Below are positions 46,202 to 55,206 of a stretch of 64,000 nucleotides of DNA, piece by piece. Positions within the stretch are counted from its first letter, which is position 1; every line of letters starts with the position of its first letter. Origin of the DNA: an uncultured Bacilli bacterium. GTDB taxonomy: Bacteria > Bacillota_I > Bacilli_A > RF39 > UBA660. Below the pieces are notes generated by a model. The model was not told the DNA's origin and did not search any database. It worked only from the letters and a program-made list of their open reading frames with translations. The position numbers and the translations under genes were made by a program. The stretch spans positions 1-64,000 of the forward strand of contig CAJTZC010000004.1 in NCBI GenBank assembly GCA_910583745.1, read 5' to 3'.

Positions 46202-46579
46202 TTATTTCTCCTTTTCAGATTCATTATTTTGTATTAATTTCAAAAGCTCATCGTCTGTCATACTATCTTCAAAAGGAATTTCTAAGACATTTAATGATTC
46301 TATTAGTTCTTCTCTAGAATAATTATTCACAACGATGTCATCCGCATTAATGTTATCGCCACTAGTATTAATAGTCTTGACGCTATTGTCAGTAGTACCA
46401 TCTATGGAAGTCTTCTTTTTATTTTTTGTTTTAGTACTTTTTTGACTAGTATCATCATTCTTTATAGAAGCTTCTTCTTTATAAGGTTCGTAATTAGAAT
46501 TATGAGTGAAGGCGAATAATTCAGAAAAATTATTCGCTTCAACTACCTCGTCTGTAATTTTATTAATAAATTTTTTCAT
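46202..46579 (-). CDS. Phage head protein with HeH/LEM-like C-terminus
   Basis: A 125-residue protein. The low-complexity Lys/Thr/Ser middle is followed by YSREELIESLNVLEIPFEDS and MTDDELLKLIQ, a helix-extended-helix (HeH/LEM/SAP-like) pattern. The ATG at 46579 has GAGG six bases upstream and overlaps the capsid stop. Such proteins follow capsid genes in many phages and may contact DNA. Confidence 0.6.
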   Translation of the reverse strand: MKKFINKITDEVVEANNFSELFAFTHNSNYEPYKEEASIKNDDTSQKSTKTKNKKKTSIDGTTDNSVKTINTSGDNINADDIVVNNYSREELIESLNVLEIPFEDSMTDDELLKLIQNNESEKEK

Positions 46580-46580
46580 A

Positions 46581-47642
46581 TTAAGCCTCACTAGAAATGA
46601 TTCTAACAATAGGGATTAATTGATGTGGATAAAATTCAGGACTATCCAAATTGCTACTTTTAGCAAGACCCCAGTTAGCTCCATCTGCGAATTCTTCGTC
46701 AGTTGGCGAATCTGTAACTACATTTTTCTTTAAAAAGCTAAAGCCTTTTGGGTGTAAAACTCTACGCTCACGATTAATTAAATCAACCTTTCCGCCTTTT
46801 TCATATGGGTTTCTGTATCTTTCAAATGGTACTTCAACTGGTAAATCTTCATTTTTAATAAATGCTCCACCACCAATTCCATAAGTCATATATTTAGTTG
46901 TTTCCCCAACTTTAATTGTAGTTATTGAATCATCAACTAATACCAGTTTGTCACCCCATTGAGCAAGATTAGAGTTTCTTTCCATGCCATTCTCATCAGT
47001 ATATTTCATGTACTCTAAAAGTTTTTTATTCCTTAAATTGTTTGCAATTTTTGAATTCATTATTGAAAGAATTAACCCGTTACCATTAAAATCTTTATCT
47101 CCAAGCGCTTTTTGTGACGCGTCATTTAAAGAGGTTTCTTCTATGCTTGCTACTTCGAGTGTATGTTCACGAGCAAAAACATCAGCTCCATCTGCGGTAG
47201 AGGAGTACATTCCATTGATGATACTAATTAAAGTATCTTCTCTAATGTCAACCCATTTTTCTCCCATTCTTTTAGCGAGATGTTCTCTAAAGTCAACCTT
47301 TTTGCCAGCTATTTCATTGGCGTAGTCATGTTCTCCGCCCACTAAGGCTCTACCATAACTTGTTATACCATAAAAATATGTATCTACACCTTTTCCTTTT
47401 TCTAAATCTGTAACGCCGTCATAATTTTGCGCTTTTCCTTTAAAATTGCCCAAAATTGGCAAAACAGCATATATATTCCCTGTTGAATTCGCGAACGTAT
47501 CATTTACACTCTTGTCAGCAGTATAAATATCTGCATTAATAAGTTTATTTTCTCTAGTTTTGGCAATTTCTGAAATGTAAGCACCAAATGCTTGAGCATT
47601 CACAGTTTTACCATCATAAAACTTTATAGTTTCTGTATTCAT
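46581..47642 (-). CDS. Major capsid protein
   Basis: A 353-residue protein following the scaffold gene, with a capsid-like plan: an extended N-terminus, a central region (GGEHDYANEIAGKKVDFREHLAKRMG), and a domain ending FYPHQLIPIVRIISSE. It has the size and place of a major coat protein of HK97-fold phages. Eighteen bases separate it from the scaffold gene. Confidence 0.85.
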   Translation of the reverse strand: MNTETIKFYDGKTVNAQAFGAYISEIAKTRENKLINADIYTADKSVNDTFANSTGNIYAVLPILGNFKGKAQNYDGVTDLEKGKGVDTYFYGITSYGRALVGGEHDYANEIAGKKVDFREHLAKRMGEKWVDIREDTLISIINGMYSSTADGADVFAREHTLEVASIEETSLNDASQKALGDKDFNGNGLILSIMNSKIANNLRNKKLLEYMKYTDENGMERNSNLAQWGDKLVLVDDSITTIKVGETTKYMTYGIGGGAFIKNEDLPVEVPFERYRNPYEKGGKVDLINRERRVLHPKGFSFLKKNVVTDSPTDEEFADGANWGLAKSSNLDSPEFYPHQLIPIVRIISSEA

Positions 47643-47659
47643 TAATACATCTTCCTTTC

Positions 47660-48241
47660 TTATTTGTTATATTTTTCTTCAAATTTTTCGTATCCAGTCT
47701 TACCTGAATCACTAGGTAATTTGTCACCCGTTTGTGGAGTAGGTTCTTTTGAATATTCTTCAATTGCATGTTCATGAATTTTTTTTGATGCTTTATCGAA
47801 TATTTCGATTTTAGTTTTAATGCTCTCTGCTGTTTCTTTTGTGTAGTCGAGAGTTTCCATTAACTCTAAATCTACTCCTTTTTCTCTTGCTTGCTTTAAT
47901 GCTTCATCTTTAAGTTTGTAAGAATTAAGTTCGGATACTGCAGAATCTCTTTCCTTTGTTATCTTGTCAACTTCATAAGACTTCTTTTGTTCTTCGTCCA
48001 TCTTCGCAAGTTTGTCAGCTTCAGCCTGTTTAGTCTTTTGCTCTTCGTCCCATTTTAGACGTGCATTTTTCACAGCAGTGTCTGTTGCTTTTGTAATTTT
48101 CTTATCAAAAGCACTTCGATACTGTTCATCTTCTAAGATTTCTTCAAAAGTTAAAACAGGTGCTTCCTCTTCTCCATTTTGAAAAGCATTATCTTCTCCT
48201 TCCGCAAACATTTGAATGTTTAATTTTAATTTGTCCTCCAT
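47660..48241 (-). CDS. Scaffold protein (DUF4355-like)
   Basis: A 193-residue protein with a central charged coiled coil (KWDEEQKTKQAEADKLAKMD), typical of DUF4355 capsid scaffolds that guide shell assembly and leave. It begins MEDKLKLNIQMFAEG; the KLNIQMFA segment recurs in the tail protein at 36082. The leader carries a CTTGATG/CATCAAG hairpin (48279-48305 region) before the ribosome binding site. Confidence 0.82.
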   Translation of the reverse strand: MEDKLKLNIQMFAEGEDNAFQNGEEEAPVLTFEEILEDEQYRSAFDKKITKATDTAVKNARLKWDEEQKTKQAEADKLAKMDEEQKKSYEVDKITKERDSAVSELNSYKLKDEALKQAREKGVDLELMETLDYTKETAESIKTKIEIFDKASKKIHEHAIEEYSKEPTPQTGDKLPSDSGKTGYEKFEEKYNK

Positions 48242-48340
48242 ATTTTCATCTCTCCTTTGCCACCTTGATGTTTACGAAATAAAATTACGTCACCATCAAG
48301 TTTGCCTTTTTTTTCAGACAAATAAGGGTTTTATCCCATA

Positions 48341-48415
48341 CTAAAACTCGACTTTTAGGTCGAGTTAGTGCTATTTATAAGCACTATAAAAGGAACTATT
48401 TCTAGTTCCCTATGG
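48341..48415 (-). terminator. Three consecutive hairpins before the scaffold gene
   Basis: On the minus strand: GGAACTA/TAGTTCC with T-run TTTT, then AGTGCT/AGCACT, then AACTCGAC/GTCGAGTT followed by TTTTAG. All stems are perfect and follow one another within 75 bases. They may end transcription partly, or mark mRNA processing between two late modules. Confidence 0.6.
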
Positions 48416-48421
48416 TAGTAA

Positions 48422-48514
48422 TTATAAATTATTTGCTTTTGTAAATTTTTCTAATTCTTCTTCAATACGTTGTATGTATTTTTCATCTCTATATCCGAAA
48501 AAATACTTATACAT
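48422..48514 (-). CDS. Micro-ORF (30 aa)
   Basis: A short frame beginning MYKYFFGYRDEKYIQRIEEE with AGGAT about 11 bases upstream. It is charged and helical. It lies in the otherwise gene-free stretch 48242-48610. Expression is plausible but not shown. Confidence 0.35.
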   Translation of the reverse strand: MYKYFFGYRDEKYIQRIEEELEKFTKANNL

Positions 48515-48610
48515 AATTATTTTATCCTATTGTTTTTTTACGAGTCACGAACTCACGAGGTTTAAGACAATTAAATTATACCATAAAATAAAAAAGTGCA
48601 AAATATTCAC

Positions 48611-49234
48611 TTATTCATATTTGAACATTATTTCATATTTTCCATTAATATATTTTGCTAAAAAGACTTTTTGTGTATATTCATCTGTGTCTTTTAATTT
48701 ACAATGGACTTGACCTTTACTTTCAAAATTCCAATGGTCTGAAACACGATAACTGTTTTCAGGTTTTGAACCCCAATCAACAACACCACCTTTTGGGATA
48801 GCATATGTTGAAAGACTAAAAGGTGAAGTGTCTATTTCAAATTTTTCCTGACCCGCTATTGTATCTAAGTCTAAAAGCGCCATTTTGTATGTTAAGTCTC
48901 CATGACCTTTTTCTTTTATTATATATTCCAATTCTTCAGAATAAAATTTATGTTTTTCTACTTCTTTATCAAAAGCGTCAAACATCTTTTTTCTAATGGC
49001 ATCCATTTTTTTAGGGTCTCTTTTTTCCCAGTCGGGCTCTTGTTTTACATACTCTTCAAGTTCTTCTTTAGCTTGTTTAATTATATCTTTCATATTTCCA
49101 TATACGGATACTTGTTCTTTTTGATTATTGCCAAACTTTCCGCTCTCTTTCATAGCTTCTGTAAGACTTTGACCTTCCTTTATAAAGACTCTGCGACCTT
49201 TTATAGTTGCCCATCTGCCTTTTAAATCGTCCAT
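48611..49234 (-). CDS. Phage protein with GRWxTIxGRRVFIxEG start motif
   Basis: A 207-residue protein. The N-terminal motif GRWATIKGRRVFIKEGQS also appears at the ends of many MuF-type head proteins and next to toxin-like domains. The C-terminal part (KGQVHCKLKDTDEYTQKV) is unassigned. It is bounded by terminator-like hairpins on both sides (49305-49325 and 48341-48415), which suggests a separately controlled insert in the head operon. Confidence 0.5.
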   Translation of the reverse strand: MDDLKGRWATIKGRRVFIKEGQSLTEAMKESGKFGNNQKEQVSVYGNMKDIIKQAKEELEEYVKQEPDWEKRDPKKMDAIRKKMFDAFDKEVEKHKFYSEELEYIIKEKGHGDLTYKMALLDLDTIAGQEKFEIDTSPFSLSTYAIPKGGVVDWGSKPENSYRVSDHWNFESKGQVHCKLKDTDEYTQKVFLAKYINGKYEIMFKYE

Positions 49235-49304
49235 TATAACACCTCTTTAGATACTAAAAATGTATTTCCTTTATTTAAGCTAACTAGGATAAAACGCATA
49301 TAAA

Positions 49305-49325
49305 AACCCGATATTTAATCGAGTT
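49305..49325 (-). terminator. Terminator inside the late operon
   Basis: AACTCGAT pairs with ATCGGGTT, eight pairs with one G-T, followed by TTTTTATA on the minus strand. It lies 15 bases past the small membrane frame at 49340. Confidence 0.6.
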
Positions 49326-49339
49326 ATTACCCTCAGGTC

Positions 49340-49492
49340 TTAACTTAATATAAGATAAACTATAATTGGAACAAAAAATAGCAACGATAAAATTGTTAGA
49401 AGAACTCCGTTGTCCTTTTTGCCGTTTTCATAAGTCGAGGTGACTAAACTTAATATTAAAAATATTACTGAATACCATTTAAAAATTTGCAT
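49340..49492 (-). CDS. Small two-segment membrane protein (50 aa)
   Basis: It begins MQIFKWYSVIFLILSLVTS, then a polar turn YENGKKDNG and a second hydrophobic helix ending in IVYLILS. GAGAGAGA lies before the ATG. Small double-span proteins in phages may be holin-like, antiholins or exclusion proteins. Its place between a minor head gene and a terminator favours a moron. Confidence 0.5.
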   Translation of the reverse strand: MQIFKWYSVIFLILSLVTSTYENGKKDNGVLLTILSLLFFVPIIVYLILS

Positions 49493-49517
49493 GTTATCTC
49501 TCTCATCATAAAAACAC

Positions 49518-49703
49518 TCATTTTTTTTGAGTGTTGTATTTTTCTTTCAATTCTTTTTTTAATTTTTCTACTACGGCGTGTAATTCTTGACGTGTCATTT
49601 TTTTACCAAGGATTATTTCCATTCTTTCATTAAATTCCTTGACTAATTCGGGATTATCATTTTTTCCGCCCGGAAAAGCGTACTTTTTTTCTTGTGTATC
49701 CAT
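49518..49703 (-). CDS. Small acidic-basic phage protein (61 aa)
   Basis: It begins MDTQEKKYAFPGGKNDNPEL and contains MTRQELHAVVEKLKKELKEK. The last 47 bases of the upstream MuF gene overlap its start. No domain is recognised. A longer in-frame start would lie entirely within the MuF gene and is less likely. Confidence 0.45.
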   Translation of the reverse strand: MDTQEKKYAFPGGKNDNPELVKEFNERMEIILGKKMTRQELHAVVEKLKKELKEKYNTQKK

Positions 49704-51114
49704 AATCTTTTTCTTGTGCCTTTCTAATATTGATATTATGTTGATAGTCTTCTTCTGTGATTTTATCAATTGAAATTGCTTGAATATCATCTGTTATATT
49801 GTCTTTTCGACTGAATTGATATAGATATTTTTCATCAGTTCCTCTTAAAATATTCAATTCTTTATGCGAATCCCAAAATCTCCTATCGTCACTTTCAAAA
49901 GAATAATTAGACTCTTCTATTGGATGATTATGAGTTATAATTGCGTTTGTCAAATCTATATCGTTAAATGAAACGCTATCAGTATCGCCTATGAAACGAT
50001 ATACCATTCCGTTCGGTTGAATTATAATCATATTTTCAATTTTTGAGTTTCGTATTGCTTTTTCATATTCTCTTAACTTTTTATCAACCTGATTAATATT
50101 TATTTTTTCAAAGAATGCTTCTTTGTTAGTTATATTATATATTTCCTCATAAGTTTTATCAACTAAATAAGTTAAAGTGCTATGGCACCAATGAAAATGA
50201 TTAGTGATGGGCGGTTGGTTGATTCCCTCTGTTAAACCCATGATGTCTATTTCTTGAATAGTTAAATCCTTTGAGTTTGTTCCAACTGGCCTTTTGAATT
50301 TGTTCCTATCTTTGGTGTTAAATATCATTCCGTCCATGTATTCGCACATTTTTGTAACGTGTTCACACCTATCCGAAATAAACTTCATTTTTTGATTGTT
50401 ATCTCCCCCGGCTTCAACTAGAGCGAGATTACCTAATGCTGTAAGATATTTATCTAAACCACCACTATATTTGTCATCATTTATAGAAATAAGTCTGTTT
50501 CTTTGTTTCTCAAATATTGTTTGCATGATATCACCATATACATCAGAATTAATATCTGATTGTAGATTTATTAAATGTTGTCGTTTAATCTCTTGCATAT
50601 TAGTAAGTATTAAAGCATCAATATAGTTTTTCCAAGTACAGCCGTCTATTAACAGAGATGAAAACGAGGTAAATATGACAAAAGGTATTATGCTTTTAGG
50701 TTTCTTTCCTAACTCTTCTCTTCCTTGGTTGTAACAGTCTTTTGCAACTTCGTCGAATATTAAGTTAATATTAGTTTCGATTGCTTCTTGTTCCTCGATA
50801 AATACTCCATACAAAAGAATTTCTAGTAAATCGATGTATGTTATACCTTTTTTGATTAATTCCTCAACATGGTATTGAAAATAGCCTTTATATAATCCTG
50901 CGTTCTTCCATAAACTTATTTTTCTTAAGAGCCTGTTTTCGTCGTTTTTAGAAATATGTTTATAGAGTGATTCGTAATTGATATTATATGAATCAAAGAT
51001 TTCTTGTATCTTATCCTGTGTAACTTTGCTATATGAACTAAACCACTTTTTAAAGTCTCTTAGGTCTTCTCGAAGTAATTTCCATCTTCTATTTATAATT
51101 TCTAAATCCGACAT
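49657..51114 (-). CDS. MuF-like minor head protein with JAB-like C-terminal domain
   Basis: A 485-residue minor head protein following the portal gene. Residues 1-320 match the MuF arrangement (helical, with CEHVTKMCEYMDGMIF and NHFHWCHSTLTYLVD, the metal-site-like end of the MuF domain). The last 160 residues contain IIIQPNGMVYRFIGD, then AIITHNHPIEESNYSFESDD, close to the JAMM/JAB pattern HxHP..S..D. The spacing between S and D is one longer than usual, so enzyme activity is uncertain. Confidence 0.7.
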   Translation of the reverse strand: MSDLEIINRRWKLLREDLRDFKKWFSSYSKVTQDKIQEIFDSYNINYESLYKHISKNDENRLLRKISLWKNAGLYKGYFQYHVEELIKKGITYIDLLEILLYGVFIEEQEAIETNINLIFDEVAKDCYNQGREELGKKPKSIIPFVIFTSFSSLLIDGCTWKNYIDALILTNMQEIKRQHLINLQSDINSDVYGDIMQTIFEKQRNRLISINDDKYSGGLDKYLTALGNLALVEAGGDNNQKMKFISDRCEHVTKMCEYMDGMIFNTKDRNKFKRPVGTNSKDLTIQEIDIMGLTEGINQPPITNHFHWCHSTLTYLVDKTYEEIYNITNKEAFFEKININQVDKKLREYEKAIRNSKIENMIIIQPNGMVYRFIGDTDSVSFNDIDLTNAIITHNHPIEESNYSFESDDRRFWDSHKELNILRGTDEKYLYQFSRKDNITDDIQAISIDKITEEDYQHNINIRKAQEKDYGYTRKKVRFSGRKK

Positions 51115-51123
51115 TATCTACAC

Positions 51124-52716
51124 CTACTTTTTTAGTTTGTCAAAGTCTTGAATAACACTAGGTTTATCTTCTTGTTTTTCTTCTTCAGAGCCTTTCGCAA
51201 GTTCTCCCGGAGTTACACCGAGTTTGTTATCTGTGTTTGATGAGTTTTGACTAAACTTCTGCATGAGTTTTTGATTATCTTCAAGATTAGTCTCTGCTTC
51301 CGCTTTCTTCTTCGCTATCTCGTTTTTAGCATCTAAATCGTCTGGTAACATGTTTATAATGCTTTCATTCGATAAAACTTCTCTCAAACTTAACGCCCTA
51401 GAAGTTTCTCCTGCTTTGTCAGTAGGTAAATTCGCATACAATATTACATCTACATCTCTAAAGTCATATTTCTTTCGTTTATCTTTGTTAATCTTATTAA
51501 GCAAGACTTCCCAACGTCTAATATATGCTTTTTTAAACTCTCCCTCGAATGTGGCTATTAATTGTTGTAAATTAAAAAACTTCTTCTCTAGAGCACTACT
51601 ATTATCAGACTGAGTAAAGCCTAAATCTGTCATATTAGGCACAAAAGAACAAAGACAAATTAAATCCATTAATGTTTTACGATGATTTTCGACTGCAGAA
51701 TCATTTATATTCTTAGTTATCCACTCAATTTTACCATCTTGGTCGAGGTAACGCACTTTAGACCTCAAAACATATTCATCTTCTAACACTCTTTTTGGAT
51801 TAACTATTTCTCTACCTTCAGTGTCTAATATAATCATTTCGTTTTGAGGTGAATAACCGGTAATGGCTAGTATTGCATCGTCATTATATTCATGAATGTT
51901 ACGATTATTTTGTACTATCCTTTCGAGACCTCGAATCAGGCTTATTACTAATTCAAAGATGTTTAAGTTGTCTTCCTGTTCTATTGCTGTAAAAGGTACA
52001 TCGTCACCCCACTTTGGCTTTTGAGTTAATTTCTTGTCTTTTTTAAAAGTGATTTTTTCTTCGTCGCGATTTGAGAATAACTTTTTCTTTTCTTCGGTTT
52101 CCAAATAATAAAACTTACCCGTTTTTGTGGTAAGTTCAACCATTACCTGAGTAGAACCATCAGCTAAAATAGTGTCAATTACTCTATATAAACCGATTAG
52201 ATTTTTTGGCATAGAGTAATCATATATCGCTACTGTTTCAAGTGCATCGCTTCTTGTATATACATATTCGCCATATTGGTTCTTATAATATAACTCGTAA
52301 CAAGCTCTTTTAGTGAAAAAGTCCCATACCATAGACAAATGATGTGCTTTATCATCATTATAATCGGTGATATGTGCTATTATTTGTTCGATTTCTTTAA
52401 GTGCTTTCTCATCATTAAGATTAGATTCAAATAAATCTTTATTCAATTTGCTACTATCCTCGTCAAATGCTTTGACCTTATATTTTGGTTCTTTTCCCCC
52501 AAAATAACCCGTAGCAACCACTGATATATATCTTTCAAGCGGAATCTTTATCTCTTCGTCTGTTAAACTAGCAATGTCACTGTCATTTATTTTTCGGCGA
52601 ACCATATTATATAATTCTTTTCTGTTATCTAGTTCTCTACGAACTGTTGGATATAAAGCACTTATTGCTGATTCCGTATTTAATTTTTCTTCGCTATATC
52701 TTAACATTGTACTCAC
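51124..52716 (-). CDS. Portal protein
   Basis: A 530-residue SPP1 gp6-type portal, between terminase and MuF. It contains YFGGKEPKYKV near 75, GLYRVIDTIL near 170, and a C-terminal helical end with the crown helix (KAEAETNLEDNQKLMQKFSQ). It forms the dodecameric DNA gate. Nine bases separate it from the MuF gene. Confidence 0.88.
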   Translation of the reverse strand: MSTMLRYSEEKLNTESAISALYPTVRRELDNRKELYNMVRRKINDSDIASLTDEEIKIPLERYISVVATGYFGGKEPKYKVKAFDEDSSKLNKDLFESNLNDEKALKEIEQIIAHITDYNDDKAHHLSMVWDFFTKRACYELYYKNQYGEYVYTRSDALETVAIYDYSMPKNLIGLYRVIDTILADGSTQVMVELTTKTGKFYYLETEEKKKLFSNRDEEKITFKKDKKLTQKPKWGDDVPFTAIEQEDNLNIFELVISLIRGLERIVQNNRNIHEYNDDAILAITGYSPQNEMIILDTEGREIVNPKRVLEDEYVLRSKVRYLDQDGKIEWITKNINDSAVENHRKTLMDLICLCSFVPNMTDLGFTQSDNSSALEKKFFNLQQLIATFEGEFKKAYIRRWEVLLNKINKDKRKKYDFRDVDVILYANLPTDKAGETSRALSLREVLSNESIINMLPDDLDAKNEIAKKKAEAETNLEDNQKLMQKFSQNSSNTDNKLGVTPGELAKGSEEEKQEDKPSVIQDFDKLKK

Positions 52717-52721
52717 TCTCC

Positions 52722-54299
52722 TTAAATCTTTATGAATGGTTTATCAGACATTATCATTTTTGCATTTACCTGTTCCATAATGCGATAAGCAATTGCTAAT
52801 GCCATTATTAAGTCATCATGTTTACCCTGTTGAGCTTCAGGACGACCTTTTTCGTTTCTAATAAATGTTAATGCTTCTTCTAATGTTGGTATATCATTGA
52901 TATTGTCTATTTCTTCTCTTAAGATTCTTACTAACTCAGCAATAATTACTGGTCTTGTAACTAGCGTTGTTTTGAATCCATATGATTTTTCTTTTCTTCC
53001 CGTTATTTTGTCTTCTTTTTCCCTAACATATTGTTTAGGATATCTGTATTTCTGAAGCTCTTTAATTGGATAAGAACTAAAATTTGCTTCAATGCCTAGC
53101 AGTGCTATGTTGTAGTATCTTCCTAGACAGTACATTTGCTTTGCGTATAAATCCTCGTCTATTTTTCCCCACAGAACAGCAACTTGTTTACCTGTAAAGT
53201 TTTCTATGACTTGTCCCGCGAATTTGTCGCTACCTTCTCCTGCCGTATCACCGCCGATTCCATATTGGATATTTGGTCGTGGTTTTTGATATATTTTAAT
53301 GATTCCTTTTGGGTCATCAATCCATCTAATATTAGAGATAACATTATTGTGAAAATCATAAACAAAAGAACCTTGTTTAATAGGTTCTTTACGTTTTCTT
53401 AATTCTTCTATTCGCTTAATTATTAGTTTCTTATCAAATATGCACTCGCCAGTACTTAAAAATGCCTCTTCTGGACATATGGGATACTCTTGATTGAAGT
53501 ATTCAATGTTCCCATCACAGTTGTTCTTTATACACCATCTACGCCAAGCAAGTTGCTCATCAGTTAGATTATATAAGAGTTTTAGCTCTTGCTCTTCAGT
53601 GGTAAACTCAAATCCGTTATAAGGCATACTGTATTCATCCAATTCGTTCCAGCCTATAAACAAAGGTACAAAATCATTTTCTTTATTGACTGCTTTGTCC
53701 CACATGTCTTTAAAATCATCAAAGCCATTTGCTGTCGATTCGATGATTATCATTGTATTTGGTAGATTTGGTACTGACTGAAGTAGACCAATGAGTTGTT
53801 CTTTTTTATTTTTACCCCAAAAGGCATATTCAGAGATGTGAAGATTATTAAATGTATCGGAACGTCCAATTCCGTCTCCTCCAGCGGTCATAACTTTAAT
53901 TTTACTTTTTAAACCTGTACCATCTTCTTTATCAAAAACTAACTCTTTAGCATTTGATGCTTTTTTATTAGGTTTTAGCTCTTGTGGCAGACATTCATAC
54001 ATCAGTTTACTCATGTTGAACAAGTTGTTAGTTGAATCATCTTTGTGTGCCACTATACCACTGTTCACATTAAAATGAGTTACCGTATCTTTAAAGATAA
54101 TGGATTCTGTTAATGTACTGAATCCCATTTGTCGCGCTTTAAGAATGATTATTCTTACTGGTTTATTAAGTTGCTTTTGACGTTTAATTTCGTCGTATAA
54201 TCTTTGCTGTGGTTTATTTAGCTTTAATGGGACTATCTCACTTTGCTTATTTCTTATCTTAATGAACTGCTCAATATATTTTTTTGTATTAATATTCAT
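52722..54299 (-). CDS. terL: Terminase large subunit
   Basis: A 525-residue packaging ATPase-nuclease. The Walker A-like motif KARQMGFS is at residues 54-61, Walker B TMIIIESTANG near 165, and the nuclease aspartate in GIGGDTAGEGSDKFAG near 345; the end has QGKHDDLIMALAIAY with further metal ligands. The ATG at 54299 has GAGTG three bases upstream; a GTG two codons earlier is an alternative. It overlaps terS. Confidence 0.92.
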   Translation of the reverse strand: MNINTKKYIEQFIKIRNKQSEIVPLKLNKPQQRLYDEIKRQKQLNKPVRIIILKARQMGFSTLTESIIFKDTVTHFNVNSGIVAHKDDSTNNLFNMSKLMYECLPQELKPNKKASNAKELVFDKEDGTGLKSKIKVMTAGGDGIGRSDTFNNLHISEYAFWGKNKKEQLIGLLQSVPNLPNTMIIIESTANGFDDFKDMWDKAVNKENDFVPLFIGWNELDEYSMPYNGFEFTTEEQELKLLYNLTDEQLAWRRWCIKNNCDGNIEYFNQEYPICPEEAFLSTGECIFDKKLIIKRIEELRKRKEPIKQGSFVYDFHNNVISNIRWIDDPKGIIKIYQKPRPNIQYGIGGDTAGEGSDKFAGQVIENFTGKQVAVLWGKIDEDLYAKQMYCLGRYYNIALLGIEANFSSYPIKELQKYRYPKQYVREKEDKITGRKEKSYGFKTTLVTRPVIIAELVRILREEIDNINDIPTLEEALTFIRNEKGRPEAQQGKHDDLIMALAIAYRIMEQVNAKMIMSDKPFIKI

Positions 54300-54759
54300 T
54301 TTCACTCATTGCTTGTTTGAGTGTTTCTTCATAGCCTATATTTAAATTACCGTTTATATTTGTAACATATTGACCGTCCATTTTATTTAATGTGTCTAAG
54401 GCAGTTATCTTTGTTTTTAACGTAGAAGGAAATTCTTGTTCTATTAATTTACTATTTCCTTCAGCGTCTGTTTTTACTACTGCTGTTTTTTCTTTTATTT
54501 CTCCAGAGATAACTTGAGATAACCATTCTTTTCGTTCAATAGCACTCATTATTGCTCTTTCTTCTGATTTATCTCTTGCTTTTTTTAAGAGTTCATCATA
54601 CCTAGACTTTATATCTACCTTATTAAATAATCTAGAGGCAACTCTGTCTATTGATTCATCTTTCATCTTAGAAGCGTTATAAGATTTTTTATATGCTTCT
54701 CTTTGGGACATGCCTTTGATTAGATTTTGAACAAATTTTTCTTGTTTTATTGTTAGCAT
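54289..54759 (-). CDS. terS: Terminase small subunit
   Basis: A 156-residue protein of the Terminase_2 type: LTIKQEKFVQNLIKGMSQRE then AYKKSYNAS, the DNA-binding helix-turn-helix start of SPP1-like small subunits. A central helical region and a short end contacting TerL follow. Its start touches the stop of the metallopeptidase gene. Confidence 0.88.
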   Translation of the reverse strand: MLTIKQEKFVQNLIKGMSQREAYKKSYNASKMKDESIDRVASRLFNKVDIKSRYDELLKKARDKSEERAIMSAIERKEWLSQVISGEIKEKTAVVKTDAEGNSKLIEQEFPSTLKTKITALDTLNKMDGQYVTNINGNLNIGYEETLKQAMSENEY

Positions 54760-55106
54760 TATTTGTCACTTCCTATCGAACTAATAGCGCCAGTTTTTAT
54801 GAACACGCTTAACATCTTTTCAAACTGTAATGCTATCCAGTCAATTAATTCTTCGTTTTTGGCATAATAACTTTCGTTATCTAAACCGCTTTCAAAGAAA
54901 AATGCGTGAATAATCTCATGCCTTAATGTTTCTTTTTGACAATACTCTAAATTTTCCAAACTATCATCGACTTTTTCAAATTTTCTTATCACTATTTCTT
55001 TAATACTAAAATCTATATAACCGTTTAAGTCTTTGAGTTTTGGATAGTCTTTTTCTTCAGCGTCCATTACTATGTTGTACTCTGTCCCTAGTATGTTTGT
55101 TTTCAT
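54759..55106 (-). CDS. Phage HEXXH zinc metallopeptidase-like protein
   Basis: A 115-residue protein with HEIIH at 63-67 (LRHEIIHAFFFESGL) and a later NEELIDWIALQF. This form is common in phages near terminase or immunity genes, related to ImmA/IrrE or SprT-type metalloproteases. It may cleave a repressor, but no partner repressor is in the window. Confidence 0.7.
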   Translation of the reverse strand: MKTNILGTEYNIVMDAEEKDYPKLKDLNGYIDFSIKEIVIRKFEKVDDSLENLEYCQKETLRHEIIHAFFFESGLDNESYYAKNEELIDWIALQFEKMLSVFIKTGAISSIGSDK

Positions 55107-55206
55107 ATTATCAGCTCTTTCTATGCTTCTTATTAGTTTTATCTGCTATTTTAATATATTGTGTTACCATTACACCATCCCGCTAATGTATTTATCTTTA
55201 TTTTCT

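Noticed and set aside
55087..55180. 19-codon frame between the metallopeptidase and collagen-like genes
   Set aside because: Very short, with no Shine-Dalgarno and no match to anything I know.
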